IMG/VR virus record: IMGVR_UViG_3300020596_000084
Span: 1 to 30,356 of that record
From: a virus
Length of the DNA stretch: 30,356 nt
Direction: 5' to 3' (one strand)
This document shows positions 1 through 4,924 of this stretch, one piece after another. The notes below the pieces were generated by a model. The model was not told the origin of the DNA. It worked only from the letters and a program-made list of their open reading frames with translations, and did not search any database. The stretch's first letter is position 1, and each line of letters starts with the position of its first letter. Made by a program: the position numbers and the translations under genes.

Positions 1-337
1 CATTGTACAGTTGCAAATCTGTTGCCTGGCTACGCGCGCGCAGCTCAGCTAGGTCGAGCATTGTGGCCGCCTTTGGTGTCGGATCTGCAAGCTGCGACAG
101 TACTTGTCTCGCGCAAAAAATTGCGAAAAGTTTTTGAGACCTGAAATCACTAGACTTGAGATCACTAGACTTGATATCAAGCAAATTTGAAACTACCCAG
201 ATCCGGTCGACTGCCGGACAGGCAGTCTCTTTCAGCACTTCAAGGATTGTGCCGGTCCACTCGCGACTGATATATTTTATCGGATCGTAACACGGCTTTA
301 GCCGCGAGATATCTTTATACGAAATGCTTAAATCCAT
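1..337 (-). CDS. Hypothetical protein B', partial, paralogue of the 746-1294 gene
   Basis: The first 112 codons are visible; the 3' end lies outside the window. The start is the ATG at 335-337, four bases after the TAG of the preceding gene, with AGGAGAT as ribosome site inside that gene's last codons. The N-terminus MDLSISYKDI, then CYDPIKYI, WTGTILEVLK, RIWVV and FCARQVL, matches the 746-1294 protein position by position, so the two are duplicates. Between WVV and FCARQ this copy has about ten extra residues (SSDLKSSDFR-like) that come from a 15-bp tandem duplication at 146-175. Function is unknown. The pattern of an RLF..FCAR block followed by an AE..A segment reminds me of a domain seen in phage and planctomycete proteins sometimes labelled putative immunity protein; that is recall, not a search result. 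Confidence 0.75.
   Translation of the reverse strand, partial: MDLSISYKDISRLKPCYDPIKYISREWTGTILEVLKETACPAVDRIWVVSNLLDIKSSDLKSSDFRSQKLFAIFCARQVLSQLADPTPKAATMLDLAELRARSQATDLQLYN
146..175. repeat. 15-bp tandem repeat inside gene B'
   Basis: Two adjacent 15-bp units (146-160 and 161-175) start ATCACTAGACTTGA and differ only at the last base. The unit is a multiple of three, so it adds residues without breaking the frame, and the paralogue at 746-1294 lacks it. Confidence 0.9.
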
Positions 338-341
338 TCTT

Positions 342-635
342 CTAATCTCCTATCGGCCGTAACTGACCTTTTAAATCGGCTTTTATTTTTTCAAGTTGAT
401 CTTTTGAAAAAGAAAAGCCGCAGTGAGCCGCTGATCGGTCGGCTAACTCAAGTGTTTCCTTGACACGTGGGCTCAGTGTTTCGCATTGTTTAAAATATGC
501 GTTGATAATATCTACGCCTTCTTGATCACCACTGAACCACATCTGGTGCCGCGCCAGGCAGACTAGTTTCATTTGCAGCGCAAGTTCGCTTAGTTCGCTG
601 TCTCTTTTTTTGTTGTCGTGAACGTTTTCTGTCAT
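342..635 (-). CDS. Hypothetical protein A' (97 aa), paralogue of the 1299-1562 gene
   Basis: This small soluble protein has no recognised domain. From residue 17 on it matches the 87-aa protein at 1299-1562 in 62 of 81 positions (my count), with shared blocks LARHQM/QARHQM, GDQEGV, FKQCE, GFSFSKD and LEKIKADLKG. The DNA is nearly identical at the 3' end, so the duplication looks fairly recent. Its N-terminus (MTENVHDNKKRD) has no counterpart in the other copy; that part and the upstream region are instead made of a 21-bp iterated sequence. No good Shine-Dalgarno lies before the ATG at 633-635, so the start is less certain than for the neighbours. The next gene begins four bases after the TAG, so the two are translationally linked. 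Confidence 0.75.
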   Translation of the reverse strand: MTENVHDNKKRDSELSELALQMKLVCLARHQMWFSGDQEGVDIINAYFKQCETLSPRVKETLELADRSAAHCGFSFSKDQLEKIKADLKGQLRPIGD

Positions 636-707
636 ATTGTGAACGCTATACCTTTTTTCGTGAACAGATGCAACCTTTTCGTGAACGATACCCGGTTTTT
701 CGTGAAC
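603..707 (-). repeat. Five-copy GTTCACGA array, exact 21-bp period
   Basis: On the minus strand GTTCAC occurs five times. On the plus strand GTGAAC starts at 618, 639, 660, 681 and 702, so every step is exactly 21 bp, two helical turns. The three upstream copies extend to GTTCACGAAAA; the two at the gene side are GTTCACAATA (spanning the ATG of gene A') and GTTCACGACA. A single further GTTCACGAC lies at 4081-4089 in the operon leader. Between units the sequence is not conserved, and there is no dyad in the core. This looks like a helically phased protein-binding array (operator or iteron type). It overlaps the start of gene A' and could control it. Confidence 0.8.
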
Positions 708-718
708 AGTACCTATTT

Positions 719-746
719 TTCCTCATATCGCACCGCTGGTGGTGCC
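719..746 (-). repeat. Gene-boundary element A
   Basis: Minus-strand order: GGCACCACCAGCGGTGC, then GATATGAGGAAAAATA. It sits directly after the stop of gene B and before the 21-bp array. It resembles the other boundary elements but lacks the ATG, which appears displaced by the array. Confidence 0.65.
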
Positions 747-1294
747 TACTCAAGTAATTCAATCAAGTAAGCGACTTGCTGTTGCGATAGAGTCTTTTTT
801 AGTTTATTGTTCATGTTATTAATGCCTGATTTTTGCGTGATTAGCCTGTGCGTGTACGCAGTTACGCGTTGTTGCGAGATATATAAAGCTACGTTACACG
901 CGATAGCCAGATCCTCGTCAAGATGCTCGTCGTTTGCGTTTTGTTGTTCGCTTTCGATGCGCCGCAAAACGCGCAGCATATGATCCATTGCGGATTCCAG
1001 CTCGTCGAACGACGCTGTGCCGTGAGCGTATTTTTCGGCTACGTCAATAGCTTCAACAGCTTCCGTGCACTCGCCAAGTGTTTTCAGTATTTGCCGCGCA
1101 CAAAAAACTAGGAATAGTCTCTGCGGTTTTTTATTCAGAAACCGTTTAACTACCCAAAGCCGATCTTGCGCGGGGACATGTGCCATTTTCAGCACGTCAA
1201 TAAGCGTGCCTTGCCAGTCGCTATCGACGTATTTTATCGGGTCGTAACAAGGCTCTAGCGCTACGATATCTTTATATGTGATGCTTAAATCCAT
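746..1294 (-). CDS. Hypothetical protein B (182 aa)
   Basis: I chose the ATG at 1292-1294 (MDLSITYKDI) because the duplicate copy at 1-337 starts at the same residue and the spacing to the preceding stop (TAG AAGA ATG) is conserved. A longer reading from 1324 would run into the upstream gene. Visible blocks are EPCYDPIKYV, W.GTLIDVLK, VPAQDRLWVV, RLFLVFCARQIL, then a helical stretch with DVAEKYAHGTASFDELESA, and a C-terminal half without recognised motifs. There is no signal peptide or membrane segment. It is the downstream partner of gene A, and the pair is duplicated as a unit further left. Function is unknown; the weak resemblance to proteins labelled putative immunity protein is a recollection only. 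Confidence 0.8.
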   Translation of the reverse strand: MDLSITYKDIVALEPCYDPIKYVDSDWQGTLIDVLKMAHVPAQDRLWVVKRFLNKKPQRLFLVFCARQILKTLGECTEAVEAIDVAEKYAHGTASFDELESAMDHMLRVLRRIESEQQNANDEHLDEDLAIACNVALYISQQRVTAYTHRLITQKSGINNMNNKLKKTLSQQQVAYLIELLE

Positions 1295-1298
1295 TCTT

Positions 1299-1562
1299 CT
1301 AATCCCCATCCGGCCGTAACTCACCTTTTAAATCTGCTTTTATTTTTTCAAGTAGATCTTTTGAAAAAGAAAAGCCGCTGCGAGCCGCTGCTTGGTCAAC
1401 TATCTCAAGTGTTTCCTTGAAATCAGGACTCAGTTTTTCGCATTGCTTAAAGAATGCGTTGATAATACCTACGCCTTCTTGGTCACCCATGAACCGCATC
1501 TGGTGCCTGGCCTGGCAGACTATCTTCATTTGCAGTCCAAGTTCGTTTGGCTCTTCATTCAT
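1299..1562 (-). CDS. Hypothetical protein A (87 aa)
   Basis: Starts at the ATG at 1560-1562 (MNEEPNELGLQMKIVC) behind a clear ribosome site, GAGGAAAAATAAAA. It is the paralogue of the 342-635 product (62 of 81 aligned residues identical). Predicted small, soluble, mostly helical, with two conserved cysteines (KIVCQARHQ and FKQCEKL). Upstream of gene B with a four-base gap, so A and B probably are co-translated and may act together. The start region (GGAAAAATNAAAATGAAYGA) is shared with the starts at 3849 and 4020. Confidence 0.8.
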   Translation of the reverse strand: MNEEPNELGLQMKIVCQARHQMRFMGDQEGVGIINAFFKQCEKLSPDFKETLEIVDQAAARSGFSFSKDLLEKIKADLKGELRPDGD

Positions 1563-1617
1563 TTTTATTTTTCCTCTTTTTGCATTAGCTGGTGGTGGCG
1601 TCCTTTTTTTCTTCGCT
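1563..1617 (-). repeat. Gene-boundary element D
   Basis: Minus strand: CGAAGAAAAAAAGGACG, CCACCACCAGC, TAATGCAAAAAGAGG, AAAAATAAAAATG. The 5' half matches element C and the 3' half matches element E almost base for base, so it looks like a recombinant of the two. It supplies the ribosome site of gene A. Confidence 0.7.
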
Positions 1618-1630
1618 CGTTAAACAAAAG

Positions 1631-1924
1631 TCATCCGGATTGCTCATCCACTATTTTCACGATAACGCTACTCCAGTCAGCATTTGATGCCTCTCGCAAA
1701 TCAGACAGGCCAATAGTTTCAAACAATCGTTTTATTCTTCCGCTTGTAGATGCCGAAGAGCCGGGGCTTGTCATTTTCCCGTCGAACTCGTGAATTAGGT
1801 CGACTTCGTCAATCGCAAAAGTCAGTTGACCCTTGTATTTTTCCTTTGCATCCTCAAGAGAGGCCGCTACAACGAAGTAGCGCTCTGTCTGGATTTCTGT
1901 TAGTTCTATTCCGAAAATTGGCAT
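1631..1924 (-). CDS. Hypothetical protein (97 aa)
   Basis: The start is the ATG at 1922-1924, directly after the TAA of a 10-codon minigene, so it is probably translated by coupling; no separate strong ribosome site lies closer. The N-terminal part (MPIFGIELTEIQTERYFVVAASLEDAKEKYKG) looks like a small alpha/beta fold with the E..RYFVVAASLEDA pattern common in small phage and prophage proteins that modify or bind nucleic acid ends, but I cannot assign it. The C-terminal half has a Ser/Thr-rich linker (SPGSSASTSG). No membrane segment. Function unknown. Confidence 0.7.
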   Translation of the reverse strand: MPIFGIELTEIQTERYFVVAASLEDAKEKYKGQLTFAIDEVDLIHEFDGKMTSPGSSASTSGRIKRLFETIGLSDLREASNADWSSVIVKIVDEQSG

Positions 1925-1957
1925 TTAGCCCCCTTTATGCGTAACGCTTAAATTCAT
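1925..1957 (-). CDS. 10-codon leader minigene MNLSVTHKGG
   Basis: ATG at 1955-1957, ribosome site GAGGATTAGAAGA, ten codons, then TAA directly abutting the next ATG. Its first residues and DNA (AGAAGAATGAATTTAAGC) match the starts of the B genes (MDLSI.YKD) and of the methyltransferase (MNILSATYT). It is either a coupling leader or the remnant of a third B-type gene start fused to a different gene. Confidence 0.5.
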   Translation of the reverse strand: MNLSVTHKGG

Positions 1958-1965
1958 TCTTCTAA

Positions 1966-2010
1966 TCCTCATATCACACCGCTGCTGGTGCCGTATCTGA
2001 TTCTTCGGTC
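1966..2010 (-). repeat. Gene-boundary element B
   Basis: Minus strand: CGAAGAATCAGATACGG, CACCAGCAGCGGTG, TGATATGAGGATTAGAAG. It overlaps the 3' end of the 59-aa gene and gives the ribosome site of the minigene. Its left half matches element E, its right half matches element C. Confidence 0.65.
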
Positions 2011-2153
2011 GTTAAATTCGGTCTTGCGCGCGATAACACCTCCGGCGTTTCGTTGTAGACGCTGCAAAACCCTGCTTCAAAATGATCCTTTAGGCCAATA
2101 AAATCAAAGTCTGGGCTATTACAAAATGGACAGTTGATGTAATCGTCGTTCAC
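1974..2153 (-). CDS. Small CPFC zinc-binding-like protein, GTG start (59 aa)
   Basis: A GTG at 2151-2153 overlaps the methyltransferase stop as GTGA and has a strong ribosome site, GAGGAGAG, nine bases upstream. The product begins MNDDYINCPFCNSPDFDFI, with Cys8-x2-Cys11, followed by His24 and Cys30 (KDHFEAGFC). Such short CPFC proteins are common in phages; Lar-type restriction-alleviation and Com/Ogr-like zinc fingers begin similarly. A full four-cysteine set is not visible, so zinc binding is uncertain. Position directly behind a DNA methyltransferase would fit a DNA-modification or antirestriction role; that is inference. The last codons run into boundary element B (TAPAAV, TGA). Confidence 0.7.
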   Translation of the reverse strand: MNDDYINCPFCNSPDFDFIGLKDHFEAGFCSVYNETPEVLSRARPNLTTEESDTAPAAV

Positions 2154-3532
2154 TTTCTTCTCTCCTCATATCGCACCACTGGTGGTGCCGTCCTTTTTTT
2201 CTTCGCTTTAGATGGAACTGTCAGATTCGCTTCGACTAATGCTGCGGCGACACAGGGGCTGACTGAGTTTCCGACCATGCGCACCTGCGCTGTCTTGCTC
2301 AATTTCTTACCTTTTAATTCAGGCGCAATAATGTAATTTTTCGGGAAACCTTGAGCAGCAAAGAGTTCATGCGGCTCAAGCATTCGCATTCCTATATCTG
2401 CAATTATGTAATCGACATTTGCGATAGTGACCAGGGCCAAGCGGTCTTTTGTCGTGATTGTGTGCGCCGGTTCGTCGAGTGATTGCCCGCTGCCAGTTGT
2501 GAAATACTTCAGTAAGAAAGCTCGCACTAGCCCAGTTCCACCGCCGGCCATTACTGTACCAAGCGGCTTGTCTAGCACTCGCGGCTCTTGTCCCACTCGC
2601 TCACCGTAACCGGTTTGAATCAGCGTCGGCACCACTAGGCCGTGTGCATCTCGACTAGCTGTAAGTGTTTTAAAAGGCTCATCTAAGCCCTGGCCCCTGA
2701 AGTATTCGCCCTGGTGATTGCAGGTGACAATAAACGGCTTTTTTGCATCGATTACGTACTTCTGGATGCCTTTAGCAATTCGTCTTAAAGTATTGTCAGC
2801 TAGCGGTTTCTTCCGCTGGTAAATCGAAGGGCAAGGCAACGACCAATCAATAATTTCCGCCGCAGTTCGCCAAGGCTTCAGCTGACCATTCTTTACGCCG
2901 ATACTAGTTGGCGCTCCGTGTGTAGCTTCTGGCCAAACAATCGGCAAACCATCGCTTCTCGCAATCAAGAAAAGCCGCTTTCTTATTGTAGGAGCGCCGT
3001 AATCACACGCTTTAAGTATTTTATATTCAACTTTGTAGCCTAGGCGCTCTAAAGCAGTACAAAATGCTTTGAATGTTTTGCCCTTGTTTTTCAGACAAAG
3101 CATTCCTTCTTTAAGCGGTCCCCAAGTGACAAACTCTTCAACATTTTCGAGAAGTATTATTCGAGGCTTTACAGTTGCCGCCCAGCGCACCGCTACCCAA
3201 GCCAGATCTCTGACCTCTTTCGACCTGGGCGCACCACCTTTCGCTTTTGAAAAATGCTTGCAGTCGGGACTGAACCACGCCAACGCCACCGGCTTACCTT
3301 CGGTAATTACCGACGGCACAACGTCCCAAACAGATTCGCAATAGTGTCTGGTCAACGGGTGATTTGCTTCATGCATTACCAGAGCTTCTTGGTTGTAGTC
3401 GATTGCAATATCGACTGTATAGCCAGCGAGCCCAATTCCTGTTGATGCCCCGCCGCCGCCGGCAAAGTTATCTACAATCAATTCTTGAAACAAGCCAAGT
3501 TGGCGAGTATATGTAGCGCTTAAAATATTCAT
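2150..3532 (-). CDS. DNA (cytosine-5-)-methyltransferase, 460 aa
   Basis: Transfers methyl from S-adenosylmethionine to C5 of cytosine in a specific DNA site. The C5-methylase motifs are in order: motif I VDNFAGGGGASTGIGLAG (about 20-37), motif IV FSPDCKHFSKAKGG with catalytic Cys91 (the phage-type SPDC form of the usual PPC), motif VI ENVEEF (129-134), motif VIII APTIRKRLFLIAR, and at the C-terminus MLEPHELFAAQGFP and VRMVGNSVSP (motifs IX and X). The target region carries three LDEP/LDKP..T repeats (LDEPFKTLTAS, LDKPLGTVMAG, LDEPAHTITTK), typical of this family. Complete, so probably active; the target site cannot be read from sequence. The ATG overlaps the upstream stop as ATGA and the stop overlaps the next start as GTGA. 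No cognate endonuclease is next to it, which fits an orphan phage methylase protecting against restriction. Confidence 0.95.
   Translation of the reverse strand: MNILSATYTRQLGLFQELIVDNFAGGGGASTGIGLAGYTVDIAIDYNQEALVMHEANHPLTRHYCESVWDVVPSVITEGKPVALAWFSPDCKHFSKAKGGAPRSKEVRDLAWVAVRWAATVKPRIILLENVEEFVTWGPLKEGMLCLKNKGKTFKAFCTALERLGYKVEYKILKACDYGAPTIRKRLFLIARSDGLPIVWPEATHGAPTSIGVKNGQLKPWRTAAEIIDWSLPCPSIYQRKKPLADNTLRRIAKGIQKYVIDAKKPFIVTCNHQGEYFRGQGLDEPFKTLTASRDAHGLVVPTLIQTGYGERVGQEPRVLDKPLGTVMAGGGTGLVRAFLLKYFTTGSGQSLDEPAHTITTKDRLALVTIANVDYIIADIGMRMLEPHELFAAQGFPKNYIIAPELKGKKLSKTAQVRMVGNSVSPCVAAALVEANLTVPSKAKKKRTAPPVVRYEERRK
2161..2210 (-). repeat. Gene-boundary element C with perfect CACCACNNGTGGTG
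   Basis: Minus strand: CGAAGAAAAAAAGGACGG, CACCACCAGTGGTG, CGATATGAGGAGAG. Here the element lies in frame inside the methyltransferase C-terminus (encoding ...TAPPVVRYEE) and provides the ribosome site for the 59-aa gene. The palindrome 2173-2188 has 7-bp perfect arms around two bases. Confidence 0.8.
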
Positions 3533-4020
3533 TCTTGACCGATTTCTGCTAACGTGACCAGCAGTCGGTTTCGCTCGATTGTTTTCAAAACTCGCTGCTG
3601 CAAGTCAGCGTCACGGCACATTTGCAATAGTGCTGCAAACGTGTCGGGATTTTCGGAAGTGCTCATTTCTATGCGCACGTATTTCGGCTCCTGATTGCTG
3701 CTGGTGGTAACGCAGCAAAATGACACTGTCGCGGTGAGCGGCAGTAGGTCTGGTTTCTGCAAATACTCTGACTCCTGCTTCTGGTGATGCAGCTGCTTTG
3801 TCAGTACTGCTACACGGTCTACTGTAGCGTTGATCTGATGTTCATTCATTTTTATTTTTCCTCTTTTTGCATTAGCTGCTGTTGCCGTATGTGATTCTTC
3901 GATCATTGTGATCAAGTGAGCAAGTCGCTCTACCCACTCCGTTGATAAAGCAGCTTCTTGCCTTAGCGCGGCCGGTAGCGGCAAGATTCGGATTAACGGT
4001 TGTCCAGCCGGGTCGTTCAT
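3529..4020 (-). CDS. Hypothetical protein (163 aa), possibly two genes fused in frame
   Basis: First gene of the leftward operon. ATG at 4018-4020 with ribosome site GGGGAAAAATCAAA. Residues 1-40 (MNDPAGQPLIRILPLPAALR...) and 58-163 (MNEHQINATVDRVAVLTKQLHHQ...) are separated by boundary element E, which here is translated as EESHTATAANAKRGKIK. The internal ATG at 3847-3849 has an excellent ribosome site (GAGGAAAAATAAAA) identical to that of gene A, so a 106-aa product from 3849 is likely made as well, or instead. The C-terminal part has a coiled-coil-like KQLHHQKQESEYLQ segment and an IERNRLLVTLAEI end. Function unknown. The stop overlaps the methyltransferase start (ATGA). Confidence 0.65.
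   Translation of the reverse strand: MNDPAGQPLIRILPLPAALRQEAALSTEWVERLAHLITMIEESHTATAANAKRGKIKMNEHQINATVDRVAVLTKQLHHQKQESEYLQKPDLLPLTATVSFCCVTTSSNQEPKYVRIEMSTSENPDTFAALLQMCRDADLQQRVLKTIERNRLLVTLAEIGQE
3850..3905 (-). repeat. Gene-boundary element E, translated
   Basis: Minus strand: CGAAGAATCACATACGG, CAACAGCAGCTAATGC, AAAAAGAGGAAAAATAAAA, then ATGAATGAA. The 3' half equals element D. Here it is in frame and has no stop, joining two open frames. Confidence 0.65.
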
Positions 4021-4075
4021 TTTGATTTTTCCCCATAGCAGTGACTAGCACCAGCAGTGGTGCCGTTCTTTTTGG
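4021..4075 (-). repeat. Gene-boundary element F
   Basis: Minus strand: ACCAAAAAGAACGG, CACCACTGCTGGTGC, then GGGGAAAAATCAAAATGAA. The same order of palindrome, ribosome site and first codons as at other junctions, but more diverged. It precedes the first gene of the operon. Confidence 0.55.
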
Positions 4076-4080
4076 TTTCT

Positions 4081-4196
4081 GTCGTGAACGTGTCCACTCT
4101 AGAGATAGCTCGTAGCTGCTATCTCTAGAATGAAGGTGTGTTCGACGACGAACTAATTTTTCGGTGGACACGACCGAGTCGTATTTAATTGACTCG
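4081..4196 (-). promoter_or_regulatory. Structured leader of the leftward operon, candidate three-way junction
   Basis: Nested perfect inverted repeats. P1 is CGTGTCCAC (4089-4097) with GTGGACACG (4164-4172), 9 bp. Directly abutting it, P2 is TCTAGAGATAGC (4098-4109) with GCTATCTCTAGA (4118-4129), 12 bp with an 8-nt loop. P3 is GTTCG (4139-4143) with CGAAC (4148-4152). Next to P1 lies CGAGTC (4175-4180) with GACTCG (4191-4196). P1 enclosing P2 and P3 gives a three-way junction. If leftward transcription starts near 4220, this is a roughly 200-nt 5' leader before the first start codon at 4020. It could be a cis-regulatory RNA, or a set of protein-binding dyads in DNA. One GTTCACGAC copy (4081-4089) touches P1. 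Confidence 0.6.
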
Positions 4197-4227
4197 ATAA
4201 CAAAAATTATTGCAAGCGCGCGAGCGA

Positions 4228-4256
4228 AATACAAGAGAGCTTGAAAGTTTTTACAA
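4228..4256 (-). promoter_or_regulatory. Weak candidate promoter for the leftward operon
   Basis: On the minus strand TTGTAA (4256-4251) and TGTATT (4233-4228) are separated by 17 bp, each matching four of six consensus bases. The position fits: it would place the whole structured leader in the 5' untranslated region. The sequence match alone is poor. Confidence 0.25.
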
Positions 4257-4519
4257 TCTATATACAGATGACTGGCACACGTGACAGCACCCGCCGCAGA
4301 AAACAGTCAAAAGCGCCAAAAGCAGCACAGGCGCATAGATACCTCATGTGATAGAGATGTGATGAGATTCGGCGGCTTAGTCTGTTAGTCGCAATAGTAG
4401 CAACGTTTTTTTTGATATATTGTGCATATCTAACGTGTCTTACTCAGTGTGATCTACTCGATATTGATTGTATATTTTTTATCCTCCGGACTTTTTTACC
4501 CCCTTAGCGATATACGCTA

Positions 4520-4563
4520 TATCCTCGATTGCACTTATCTATATCCTCAATTGTACTTATCTA
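4520..4563. repeat. 22-bp tandem repeat, two units
   Basis: Units 4520-4541 and 4542-4563 read TATCCTCRATTGYACTTATC plus TA and differ at two positions. The TATCCTC start links them to the TATCCTCCGGA family. Next to it TAGCGATATACGCTA (4505-4519) is a 5-bp-arm inverted repeat. Confidence 0.85.
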
Positions 4564-4582
4564 TATTGCGATATTTTCACTC

Positions 4583-4616
4583 CAAAAAAAACCTCTCTCG
4601 AAAAATTTTGCGAGGT
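4583..4616 (-). terminator. Weak terminator-like hairpin on minus strand
   Basis: The minus strand reads CCTCGCAAAATTTTTCGAG followed by AGAGG and eight T. The stem is short and A/T-rich and the T run starts five bases after it, so this is only a possibility. Confidence 0.25.
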
Positions 4617-4644
4617 ACCCCATAAATCATTTTGAGAAACACAA

Positions 4645-4659
4645 TTTGCTCTGAGCAAA
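4645..4659. promoter_or_regulatory. Operator-like palindrome TTTGCTCTGAGCAAA
   Basis: Perfect 7-bp arms around one central base. The spacing is too tight for a good RNA hairpin but right for a dimeric DNA-binding protein. TATATAAA follows at 4670-4677, so the palindrome would overlap the -35 zone of a rightward promoter, if one is there. Confidence 0.5.
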
Positions 4660-4741
4660 AAAAGACCACTATATAAAATGTTGTACGTCTACTTGCTCGT
4701 TAGTATTATCAACGTATACGCAATAGATACCAGCAAAATTC

Positions 4742-4804
4742 TATCCTCCGGCTATCCTCCGGATCCGAGGGTAGTTATTGCCCATTCCGGAGGCACGGAG
4801 GATA
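4742..4804. repeat. Long hairpin made from opposed TATCCTCCGG copies
   Basis: TATCCTCCG (4742-4750) pairs with CGGAGGATA (4796-4804), and CCTCCGGA (4756-4763) with TCCGGAGG (4786-4793): 17 bp of perfect pairing with a small internal loop and a 22-nt terminal loop. Confidence 0.8.
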
Positions 4805-4924
4805 GATCACTCCTAATAGTCCTTTTGGAAAATATCAATAATATTGATACTGAAATCAAGGTTTTTACTACTCACTACTAATCGACAAAAGGTTTAGTGG
4901 GCACTTTTATCCTCCGGAATGGGC
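4780..4924. repeat. Perfect 14-bp inverted repeat, 117 bp apart
   Basis: GCCCATTCCGGAGG (4780-4793) and CCTCCGGAATGGGC (4911-4924) are exact reverse complements. The left arm also pairs within the 4742-4804 hairpin, so two alternative structures compete for it. The right arm is followed by TTTTT (4925-4929), terminator-like for a rightward RNA. Confidence 0.8.

Noticed and set aside
603-707. CRISPR array
   Set aside because: The period is only 21 bp with a conserved core of about 8-11 bp, so there is no room for repeat plus spacer. It is an operator or iteron-type array.
1392-1793. 133-aa rightward frame opposite genes A and the 97-aa gene
   Set aside because: It crosses several well-supported leftward genes and their ribosome sites and has none of its own.
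3872-4234. 120-aa leftward frame beginning MYFARALAI
   Set aside because: It overlaps the structured leader and the first operon gene in another frame and has no ribosome site.
4678-4881. 67-aa rightward frame beginning MLYVYLLVS
   Set aside because: No ribosome site, and its middle is made of the TATCCTCCGG repeats, which explain the sequence better than a protein does.
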